Assembly: GCA_004558595.1 (NCBI GenBank)
Contig: SFCN01000077.1
Span: forward strand, 1-6,859
Direction of reading: 5' to 3'
Length of the DNA stretch: 6,859 nt
Source of the DNA: Phascolarctobacterium sp.
GTDB taxonomy: Bacteria > Bacillota > Negativicutes > Acidaminococcales > Acidaminococcaceae
Shown: positions 1-5,061 of the stretch, in pieces
Layout of the letters: the number at the start of each line of letters is the position of its first letter
Position numbering within the stretch: the first letter of the stretch is position 1
Notes under the pieces: generated by a model
Databases searched by the model: none
Seen by the model: only the letters and a program-made list of their open reading frames with translations
Told to the model about the DNA's origin: nothing
Translations under genes and position numbers: made by a program

Positions 1-1171
1 TTACGGAGTCGGCTCCTGCGAGCACCTTGCCAAAAAGAAAGTTGTTGGATGTGGATACCCAATAAGGCATGGCTTGACAAGCATTACCAAAGTAATTGAT
101 AACTGACCAAGGGTTATAAATATCTGTATGGCCAAAGCGATACCCATCATACCATTCTGCTAATTCTACTATTTGGTCTTCCTTTTCATAATAAGCAGCC
201 ATATGAGCTACTTCATCAGCAGTGAAGCCAAAATACTGGCTATATTTATTATCAAGTACAGAATAGACCTTTAGATTATTTAAGCCACTAAAGATACTTT
301 CCTTAGCAACCCGCAATATGCCGGTCAAAAAACCATAGCTCAAATATTTGTTATCCTTGAGCCCGCGGGAAAAGAAATTACGCATAAAGCGAACTACTTG
401 CTCGTAATAACCATTCGCATAGCCTTGCTGAATGGGGGTATCATATTCATCGATGATAATAATTGGAGCAACTCCATGCTCTTCGTATAAAAGCTGGGAC
501 AGGGTACCAAGGGAAATCTCGTAATCACTTGTTACGGCAGCTTCTGTAATTATTTTATTATAAAAATTTTGGTTTGAAACGCGAATACTGTTGCGCAGTT
601 CACCATGTCGCAAGTATTCGTTTTTTATAGTGTCTTTAAATAGTTCAAGAGAGTATTCCCATGTATCTCCCTTGATATCTTTAAAGGTCAAATATATAAC
701 AGGATATTTACCTTGCTGTTTTCGGTAGTAAGGACCACATTGCCAGATTTTTTTATCTGCAAAATAAATGCTATTGTCCTCATTAGTCTTTTCAAAGAAG
801 GTCAACAGCATATCCATATTGAGAGTTTTACCAAAACGGCGTGGTCTAGTGAATAAAGAAACGGGCACATTATCATCCAAAATATCTTTGATCATCATGG
901 TCTTGTCAACGTAATAGTATTCCTGGCAAGCCTTGCGATAATCAGAAACACCTATGGGCAGGGAAAGCTTGCTGACAGTTTTTCTGGTCTGAGCAGCTTT
1001 GTTTTTTAAAGAACGCAAAGAAACCGGCTTAGTTGCGTCGAATGGTATGAGCCATTTTTTACCATCTCTTATGGCTCCCGCAATCCTGTTTTGCCTGCAG
1101 TAGCGAGCGACCATAGCTTCGTCAATCTGCCACAAAGCTGCTATTTCTTTTATTGAGCTATATTTCTTCAT
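1..1171 (-). CDS. HTH-AAA-ATPase-like protein (3' end cut by window edge)
   Basis: The frame is open from an ATG at 1171-1169 to the left edge, giving 390 codons with no stop, so the C-terminus is missing. Residues 1-50 resemble an excisionase/MerR-type helix-turn-helix (SIKEIAALW, then GAIRDGKKWLIP). From about residue 67 the protein matches the AAA-ATPase-like family (PF09820): SLPIGVSDYRK near 70-80, modified Walker A TRPRRFGKT at 108-116, Walker B PIIIIDEYDTP at 236-246, GILRVAKESIFSGLNN near 284-299, WYDGYRFG at 340-347 and IYNPWSVINY at 351-360. Relatives usually end in a PD-(D/E)XK nuclease-like domain (PF08011), which would lie beyond the window. The start has an AGGAG at 1185-1181 with a 9-nt spacer. 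The biological role of the family is not settled; phage-defence or mobile-element roles are guesses. The family call is firm, the function is not. Confidence 0.9.
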   Translation of the reverse strand, partial: MKKYSSIKEIAALWQIDEAMVARYCRQNRIAGAIRDGKKWLIPFDATKPVSLRSLKNKAAQTRKTVSKLSLPIGVSDYRKACQEYYYVDKTMMIKDILDDNVPVSLFTRPRRFGKTLNMDMLLTFFEKTNEDNSIYFADKKIWQCGPYYRKQQGKYPVIYLTFKDIKGDTWEYSLELFKDTIKNEYLRHGELRNSIRVSNQNFYNKIITEAAVTSDYEISLGTLSQLLYEEHGVAPIIIIDEYDTPIQQGYANGYYEQVVRFMRNFFSRGLKDNKYLSYGFLTGILRVAKESIFSGLNNLKVYSVLDNKYSQYFGFTADEVAHMAAYYEKEDQIVELAEWYDGYRFGHTDIYNPWSVINYFGNACQAMPYWVSTSNNFLFGKVLAGADSV

Positions 1172-1227
1172 TGTGCTTCGCTCCTATTCTGCTTCAAATC
1201 AAATGTAGGCAAACATCGTACCTTTCT

Positions 1228-1317
1228 GAACTTATTATACCACTGTATATGAACTTTAACAAGCATATCTGAACTTAAATTGGCTTTATATGGATTCTTA
1301 TCTGAAAATAAGAACTT
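1228..1317. repeat. Four direct GAACTT repeats around the HTH-ATPase promoter
   Basis: On the plus strand GAACTT occurs at 1228-1233, 1251-1256, 1271-1276 and 1312-1317, all in the same orientation and each followed by A/T bases. Start-to-start distances are 23, 20 and 41 bp, roughly two, two and four helical turns. One copy adjoins the -10, one adjoins the -35 within the spacer, and two lie upstream. Copies one and three share TCTGAACTTA. This arrangement fits an operator for a regulator binding one face of the helix, which is inference. Confidence 0.5.
1234..1262 (-). promoter_or_regulatory. Promoter of the HTH-ATPase gene
   Basis: On the minus strand a perfect TATAAT (1239-1234) is preceded by TGG, giving an extended -10 (TGnTATAAT). 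A TTGTTA -35 (1262-1257) lies 17 nt upstream. Transcription would start near 1227, leaving a leader of about 55 nt. The twelve bases TGGTATAATAAG also occur at the cbiM promoter. Direct GAACTT repeats flank and overlap the element. Confidence 0.75.
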
Positions 1318-1327
1318 TAAACCCACA

Positions 1328-1368
1328 AAAGCCGTACTACCTAAGCAAAGTGTAGGTAGTACGGCTTT
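1328..1368. terminator. Long perfect hairpin terminator after cbiO
   Basis: A perfect 15-bp stem (1328-1342 with 1354-1368) closes an 11-nt loop. The arms read AAAGCCGTACTACCT and its complement. Read on the minus strand, the stem ends in a run of Ts (GGCTTTTGTG) about 70 nt past the cbiO stop, so it most likely ends the cbiMQO transcript. The same stem sequence recurs in the terminator at 4630-4672. Confidence 0.85.
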
Positions 1369-1402
1369 ATTTATCACACAAATAATCATTTATAAAGTTT
1401 CT

Positions 1403-1419
1403 GGTAACTGGAAGTTACC
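1403..1419 (-). other. Small hairpin just after the cbiO stop
   Basis: GGTAACT (1403-1409) pairs perfectly with AGTTACC (1413-1419) across a 3-nt loop, starting about 16 nt past the cbiO stop. No clean T-run follows on the minus strand, so it reads better as a 3'-end RNA structure ahead of the main terminator than as a terminator itself. It could also be chance. Confidence 0.35.
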
Positions 1420-1435
1420 GAAAAGAACGTTCGCT

Positions 1436-2173
1436 TTAAATTTTTCTGCTTAGGGACAAGGGCAGCTCCAAACCATTGTCCTCCAAAAGCTTTTTATTAG
1501 TCAATATTTCCATGCTGGGCCCGTCGGCCACAATGCGACCGTCGGCGAGCAGGATGGTGCGTTGGCAAGTATCCAGCACCAAATCCAAATCATGGGTCGC
1601 AATGATTTTCAGATGCTCAAAGCTGTTGAGCAAATTGATGAGCTGGCGTCGATTGCGAGGGTCTAGGGCAATAGAGGGCTCATCCAAAAGAATAATATCC
1701 GGTGTCATGGACAAAATAGTCGCCAGGGAAACCAGCTTTTTTTCACCACCGGACATTTTAAAAATCTGCTTATCGCGTAAATGGGGAATGCCCACCTGCT
1801 TTAAAGCGTAGGTCACACGACGATCCACCTCTTCCTCGGGCAAGCCGTAATTACGAGGAGCAAAGGCAATATCCTCATAAGCTGTGGACATAAAGAGCTG
1901 ACTATCGCTATCCTGAAAAACATAGCCTATTTTTTCTCGTAGCAGGGGCAGAGTTTTGGCCTCCACCGGAATTTCTTCTACCCTAATGTGTCCGCTAAAG
2001 CCCAGCTCTAGGCCCACCAGCAGCTTTAAAAGCGTGGATTTGCCCACGCCATTGGCTCCAATAATGCCGATGGACTCGTGCTCCCCTGCATGCAGACTAA
2101 TATGCTGCAGGATGGGCTGATTGGACTCATAGCCAAAGGATAAATTTTGCATATCTATATGAATATGACTCAT
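1436..2173 (-). CDS. cbiO: Cobalt/nickel ECF transporter ATPase CbiO
   Basis: This 245-residue ABC ATPase powers the metal uptake complex from the cytoplasmic face of the membrane. All catalytic motifs are intact: Walker A GANGVGKST at 39-47, Q-loop VFQDSDSQLF with Gln87, signature SGGEKK at 141-146, Walker B IILLDEP at 160-166, D-loop around SIALDP, and the switch His194 in ATHDLD. Length is a little short of the usual 260-280 residues but complete. The start ATG overlaps the cbiQ stop as ATGA, with AGGAGG 8 nt upstream inside cbiQ. A single ATPase gene suggests a homodimer of CbiO, as in CbiMNQO systems, rather than the paired EcfA1/EcfA2 of vitamin transporters. Assignment to metal rather than vitamin uptake rests on the adjacent cbiM. 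Confidence 0.95.
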   Translation of the reverse strand: MSHIHIDMQNLSFGYESNQPILQHISLHAGEHESIGIIGANGVGKSTLLKLLVGLELGFSGHIRVEEIPVEAKTLPLLREKIGYVFQDSDSQLFMSTAYEDIAFAPRNYGLPEEEVDRRVTYALKQVGIPHLRDKQIFKMSGGEKKLVSLATILSMTPDIILLDEPSIALDPRNRRQLINLLNSFEHLKIIATHDLDLVLDTCQRTILLADGRIVADGPSMEILTNKKLLEDNGLELPLSLSRKI

Positions 2174-2982
2174 AGAAATTTTCCTCCTAGCAGTTTGCTA
2201 AAGGCAGTACTCCAGGGTAAGAGTCTGAGGCAGAGCAAAGCTAAACCCAGACTTAGCAAATATTGCCAATCACGCTTGCTCCAAGGGGTTACAGGCCCAC
2301 CGTAATAATATTCGCCTTGATAACCTCTTAGCAGCATGCTGGCATAAAGATTATTGGCCCGATCAATGCTACGCAAAAGCAGCTGCCCTGCTAGGGAGCC
2401 CCATACCTTAAAGTGGACGCCCTTTTGCTTGGGTGCACGCAGAGCGTAGGCTTGGGACATGGTATCAGCCTGCTTTAAAAGTAGCGTCAAGTAACGATAG
2501 GTCAGCAAAAACTGAGTTACGAGGAGCTTCGGTACATGGAGTAGCCTTAAAGCGAAGCAAAGCTGCTCAATAGTCGTTGTCGCAATGAGTAAATATGATG
2601 CCAGCAGTGCCCACAGACCCTTGAGCATGAGCGTAAAAAAGGAGATATAGCCAGCCTTCAGCTGCCAGCCTCCTATGGTAAAGACGTGTTTATCGAAAAA
2701 AGGATTGGCTAAGCCCACGAGGCATATCAGAGGCAGCAAAACCCGTAAGCGCCAGACGCATTTTTTCCAAGAAAGGCCGCTTACATGAAAGCCCCACCAG
2801 GGATACAAGCCCATGCAAGCCAGTGCCACAAGCTCATATTTGCCAAAGGACATGAGAAGGGCGATATAGCTTATGGTAATGAGTAGCTTGGCTAAGGGAT
2901 GCAGCCTGTGCAGGGGGCTTTGATGTTGAGCTAAGGTATTTAATTCGTTGATTTCTGTAAGTGCGCGAGTGATTTTATTCAT
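2170..2982 (-). CDS. cbiQ: Cobalt/nickel ECF transporter membrane protein CbiQ (EcfT)
   Basis: This 270-residue integral membrane protein couples ATP hydrolysis by CbiO to the substrate-binding CbiM. Family features are SPLHRLHPLAKLL at 22-34 leading into the first membrane helices (about 33-60), further hydrophobic segments near 80-95, 110-137 and 240-256, and the two coupling-helix motifs that bind the ATPases. The first motif is ALRAPKQKG near 180-188 and the second MLLRG at 216-220. Its ATG overlaps the cbiM stop by ATGA. No convincing Shine-Dalgarno precedes it, so translation probably depends on coupling to cbiM. Its stop overlaps the cbiO start in the same way, which would favour balanced synthesis of the complex. 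Confidence 0.93.
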   Translation of the reverse strand: MNKITRALTEINELNTLAQHQSPLHRLHPLAKLLITISYIALLMSFGKYELVALACMGLYPWWGFHVSGLSWKKCVWRLRVLLPLICLVGLANPFFDKHVFTIGGWQLKAGYISFFTLMLKGLWALLASYLLIATTTIEQLCFALRLLHVPKLLVTQFLLTYRYLTLLLKQADTMSQAYALRAPKQKGVHFKVWGSLAGQLLLRSIDRANNLYASMLLRGYQGEYYYGGPVTPWSKRDWQYLLSLGLALLCLRLLPWSTAFSKLLGGKFL

Positions 2983-3968
2983 GCTTCATTGTGCTTGAAA
3001 AGCTTAAAAAGATAGCAGCAGGCCAAACACAATAAAATTACTAAAGCGCTGCCCGCTAGGCCGGAGAAAACGGTGCCCCAGGCGGAGTCAGAGCCCTGGA
3101 AACTATAATCAGGCAAAAGCGCTGTGAGCTCTTGAAGCTTTGCTGCTGCGCCGTGCCACAAGCCACTGCTTTCCAATTCAGAAGTACCGGCAATTTTTTC
3201 TAAGGACCATTCAAGGCCATCAGGATTTTCAGAAGCCGCTAGGGATAAACCACCGGCAGCAATGGCGGTAGCTCCCGTTAAAACTGCCATGGTTTGAGCA
3301 AAGCTGAAGCGAGCTGTGTTAGCTTTTTCGTTGCCAAGCAAAAGCTCTGGACGAGCCTGATAAATAAAGAGCAATACTGATGCGATAATGGCGCCTTCCA
3401 CAGCGCCAATAGCAAGATGAATCCCTTGCATAGTGATGGCGAAGGCGCTGAAGGGTAGCTCCGTGATACCGGAAGCAGTTGTTTCTAAAACAACGCTGAA
3501 AGAGCCCAACTGCAAGGTTAGGATGGAGCCAAGCATGGAGGCTAGTATAATCTTGAACTTACTAGCACCATTTTGCATAATCGGTTGCCAAATTAAGAGA
3601 CCGCCTATAAAGCAACCGTAAAAGGCCATGTTCCAAATGTTGCAGCCTAGGGCTAAGAGACCACCATCGGCAAAAAGCAGACACTGGATGGCTAGGATGC
3701 CAATCATGGTCAAAAAGGCAGCTTGAGGTCCAAGCAGAGCGGCCAGCAGCATACTACCGCATAAATGGCCGCTGGAGCCGGTGCCGGGAATGGTAAAGTT
3801 GAGCATTTGGGCCGCGAAGACAAAGGCGCCCATAATGCCCATCAAGGGAATTTTGCGAGGGTTATTTTCCTCCCGTACCTTTTTTATAGAATAGGCTGCT
3901 ACCACTGCGCTGGCAGCGTACATGGTCATGGCAACAGAAGGGCTTACAAGAGCGTCAGCCATATGCAT
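2979..3968 (-). CDS. cbiM: Cobalt/nickel substrate-binding permease CbiM fused to CbiN-like PDGLE tail
   Basis: This 329-residue membrane protein is the metal-specific S-component of the transporter. It begins MHMADALVSP, and His2 and His68 (in GTGSSGHLCGS) match the residues that bind metal together with the N-terminal amine in the NikM2 structure. The CbiM domain fills about 1-205. A second module follows: a membrane segment near 224-245, PDGLEW at 249-254, an extracytoplasmic stretch with LPDYSF, and a last helix near 301-321. This is the PDGLE/CbiN-type partner, here fused to CbiM. The frame is open upstream to an ATG at 4031, but that start would bury the metal-binding N-terminus, overlaps the promoter and has no ribosome site; the chosen ATG has AGGAGG at ideal spacing. 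Co2+ versus Ni2+ cannot be decided from sequence. No cobalamin-riboswitch-sized leader is present. Confidence 0.94.
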   Translation of the reverse strand: MHMADALVSPSVAMTMYAASAVVAAYSIKKVREENNPRKIPLMGIMGAFVFAAQMLNFTIPGTGSSGHLCGSMLLAALLGPQAAFLTMIGILAIQCLLFADGGLLALGCNIWNMAFYGCFIGGLLIWQPIMQNGASKFKIILASMLGSILTLQLGSFSVVLETTASGITELPFSAFAITMQGIHLAIGAVEGAIIASVLLFIYQARPELLLGNEKANTARFSFAQTMAVLTGATAIAAGGLSLAASENPDGLEWSLEKIAGTSELESSGLWHGAAAKLQELTALLPDYSFQGSDSAWGTVFSGLAGSALVILLCLACCYLFKLFKHNEA

Positions 3969-3977
3969 AAGAAAAAA

Positions 3978-3983
3978 CCTCCT
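3978..3983 (-). promoter_or_regulatory. Ribosome binding site fixing the cbiM start
   Basis: A perfect AGGAGG lies 9 nt before the ATG at 3968. It supports the MHMADAL start over the in-frame ATG 63 bases upstream, which has no such site. Confidence 0.9.
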
Positions 3984-4010
3984 AAGGATAACAAATTTTG
4001 ATACTACCTT

Positions 4011-4041
4011 ATTATACCATGTGAAGTCCACTTTAAGTCAA
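4011..4041 (-). promoter_or_regulatory. Promoter of the cbiMQO operon
   Basis: On the minus strand there is a perfect TATAAT (4016-4011) with an upstream TGG (extended -10) and TTGACT (4041-4036) at a long 19-nt spacer. The start would fall near 4004, leaving a leader of about 35 nt, too short for a riboswitch. An imperfect 11-base palindrome, GTGAAGTCCAC (4021-4031, four of five pairs), lies in the spacer and could be a repressor site; that is weak inference. Confidence 0.75.
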
Positions 4042-4082
4042 TGTATGGGAAAATTGGGGCAAAGCTTTTTTCTTATAAATGC

Positions 4083-4111
4083 TGGAAAAATGTAAGCAAT
4101 CGGAGTACAAT
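4083..4111 (+). promoter_or_regulatory. Probable promoter of the secreted-protein gene
   Basis: TACAAT (4106-4111) with TGGAAA (4083-4088) at 17-nt spacing gives a moderate sigma-70-type match (five of six and four of six bases). The predicted start near 4118 leaves a leader of about 60 nt containing a strong hairpin. It fires away from the cbiMQO promoter within the same 210-bp divergent region. Confidence 0.5.
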
Positions 4112-4125
4112 AGAAACAGAGCATT

Positions 4126-4146
4126 TACAGCTTTGTAAAAGCTGTA
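4126..4146 (+). other. Hairpin / dyad in the 5' leader of the secreted-protein gene
   Basis: TACAGCTTT (4126-4134) and AAAGCTGTA (4138-4146) form a perfect 9-bp dyad around a 3-nt centre. It lies between the predicted start of transcription and the ribosome site. It may act as RNA (5' stabiliser or attenuator-like structure) or as DNA (operator). The sequence does not distinguish these, and no T-run follows. Confidence 0.5.
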
Positions 4147-4162
4147 GGCGCTTCGCTAAACT

Positions 4163-4170
4163 AAGGAGGA
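4163..4170 (+). promoter_or_regulatory. Ribosome binding site fixing the secreted-protein start
   Basis: AAGGAGGA lies 8 nt before the ATG at 4179. It argues against the longer in-frame reading from 4041, whose first 46 codons cover the promoter and hairpin and would bury the signal peptide. Confidence 0.88.
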
Positions 4171-4178
4171 TAATTCAG

Positions 4179-4595
4179 ATGAAAAAACTGGTAATGCTTG
4201 TGGTTATGCTGTTGACCTTGGCCTTTAGCGCTGTGTGCAGCGCTGCCAGCGGCAAAATCCTTGATGCTGAGGAAGCCATCGCAGCTAAATTTATGGAGGG
4301 AAATTATAAGGCTGTAAGCGCCATGCTGACTGCCGATATGCAGAAAAATTTCACTCAGGAAGCCTACACTAATTTCCATTCTCAATTGAATAGTGAATTT
4401 GGCCAATTGACTACCAAAAAGCTGCGTATCATTGAAAAATTTGATGATGCTGATGTGCTGACCTACCAAATCATTGGTGAAAAGGTGCCTGCAGCTCGCT
4501 TTGTGTTTATCTTTGTGCTCAATGGTGAAAAGCCTCTGCTCAATGATTTTCGGGTAATGCTGCCCAAACCGAAGGAAGCAGCGCCTGCAAAATAA
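4179..4595 (+). CDS. Small secreted protein, NTF2/DUF3887-like
   Basis: This is a 138-residue exported protein. Residues 1-22 are a classic signal peptide (MKK, then a hydrophobic run to VCSA) with cleavage expected around Ala22-Ala23. Cys20 is not in a good lipobox (Val before it), so a lipoprotein is unlikely. The mature part begins with a helix-rich stretch, AEEAIAAKFMEGNYKAVSAML, then mixed strands, including FVFIFVLNGEKPLLNDF near 109-125. This layout of size and order recalls DUF3887/DUF4878-type NTF2-fold proteins. The tail is short and rich in Pro, Lys and Ala. No catalytic motif is visible and the function is unknown. It stands alone between a divergent metal transporter and a convergent thioredoxin gene, with its own promoter and terminator. 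The call as a real secreted protein is firm; the fold is a recognition-level guess. Confidence 0.85.
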   Translation: MKKLVMLVVMLLTLAFSAVCSAASGKILDAEEAIAAKFMEGNYKAVSAMLTADMQKNFTQEAYTNFHSQLNSEFGQLTTKKLRIIEKFDDADVLTYQIIGEKVPAARFVFIFVLNGEKPLLNDFRVMLPKPKEAAPAK

Positions 4596-4629
4596 AGCCA
4601 AGCAGCAAAGAGTATGGTTTGAAAAGTTA

Positions 4630-4672
4630 AAAAGCCGTACTACCCACATTTCGTGTGAGTAGTACGGCTTTT
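4630..4672. terminator. Bidirectional terminator between the secreted-protein gene and trxA
   Basis: The 19-base arms 4630-4648 and 4654-4672 pair with one mismatch (C4644 against A4658) around a 5-nt loop. The plus strand ends the stem with TTTT and the minus strand with TTTTT, so it can serve both convergent genes, whose stops are 35 and 16 nt away. The outer 13-15 bases of each arm are identical to those of the terminator at 1328-1368. Confidence 0.9.
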
Positions 4673-4687
4673 GTGCGTTTCGGTGCC

Positions 4688-4993
4688 TTATTTAATCATA
4701 TCGGCCAAGCCGCTCTTGTCGTGGAGGCCCACAGCGGTCTTCACCAGCTTGCCGTCCTGGAAGAGCAGCAGGCTGGGGATGGACATGATACCGAATTTTT
4801 CCGCCAGCTCAGGATTTTCGTCCACATTCACTTTGCCCACTTTAATTTCCGGATGGTCAGCCGCGAAGGCTTCCAGAATAGGAGCCTGCATGCGGCAGGG
4901 ACCACACCAGGTAGCCCAAAAGTCCACCAGAACAGTACCCTTTGCTTCCAAAACCTCTGCTACAAAATTACCAGTAGTAAATTCTAATGCCAT
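4688..4993 (-). CDS. trxA: Thioredoxin
   Basis: This is a 101-residue cytoplasmic protein-disulfide reductant. The active site WCGPC is at 29-33, preceded by VDFWATW. The cis-proline is Pro73 in SIPSLLLF, and KVNVDENPELAEKFGI (54-69) matches the canonical thioredoxin core. Length is close to the usual 104-108, with a slightly short C-terminal helix. The frame extends nine codons further upstream to 5020, but the ATG at 4993 is chosen because AAAGGAG lies 9 nt before it and the extra residues are not family-like. It lies 68 nt downstream of the reductase gene on the same strand, so the two probably work as an electron-transfer pair and are likely co-transcribed, with a possible extra promoter in the gap. 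Confidence 0.96.
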   Translation of the reverse strand: MALEFTTGNFVAEVLEAKGTVLVDFWATWCGPCRMQAPILEAFAADHPEIKVGKVNVDENPELAEKFGIMSIPSLLLFQDGKLVKTAVGLHDKSGLADMIK

Positions 4994-5002
4994 ATTAATA
5001 CA

Positions 5003-5009
5003 CTCCTTT
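5003..5009 (-). promoter_or_regulatory. Ribosome binding site fixing the trxA start
   Basis: AAAGGAG lies 9 nt before the ATG at 4993 and supports the MALEF start. Confidence 0.85.
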
Positions 5010-5025
5010 ATTAGTTGCATGATAT

Positions 5026-5031
5026 ATTATA
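5026..5031 (-). promoter_or_regulatory. Possible internal -10 element before trxA
   Basis: A perfect TATAAT lies on the minus strand 32 nt upstream of the trxA ATG. The bases at the -35 distance (TGCAGG) match poorly and lie inside the hairpin at 5038-5054, so promoter activity would need an activator or would be weak. Confidence 0.35.
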
Positions 5032-5037
5032 ACTGGA

Positions 5038-5054
5038 TGCAGGCTTCGCCTGCA
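5038..5054 (-). other. Hairpin between trxB and trxA
   Basis: TGCAGGC (5038-5044) pairs perfectly with GCCTGCA (5048-5054) around a 3-nt loop, starting 7 nt past the reductase stop codon. No T-run follows, so it is unlikely to be a full terminator. It may protect or cleave the transcript between the two genes, or be an operator at the -35 position of a trxA promoter. Confidence 0.5.
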
Positions 5055-5061
5055 GCATTAT

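Noticed and set aside
1168..1389. 73-codon minus-strand reading frame whose stop overlaps the HTH-ATPase start as ATGA
   Set aside because: It has no ribosome site, runs through the cbiO terminator and the ATPase promoter with its repeats, and its translation resembles no known protein. The ATGA overlap is probably chance.
1476..1811. 111-codon plus-strand reading frame opposite cbiO
   Set aside because: It is antisense to intact ABC ATPase motifs and has Ser/Arg-rich shadow composition. The same applies to the frames at 3433-3621, 3765-4001, 5081-5410 and 6310-6606.
3969..4178. Cobalamin or NiCo riboswitch upstream of cbiM
   Set aside because: The predicted transcription start is only about 35 nt from the start codon, and no conserved riboswitch core is seen in the divergent region.
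4161..4649. 162-codon minus-strand reading frame opposite the secreted-protein gene
   Set aside because: It is the complement of a gene with a clear signal peptide and Shine-Dalgarno, begins inside the terminator hairpin and has a His/Phe/Cys-rich shadow composition.
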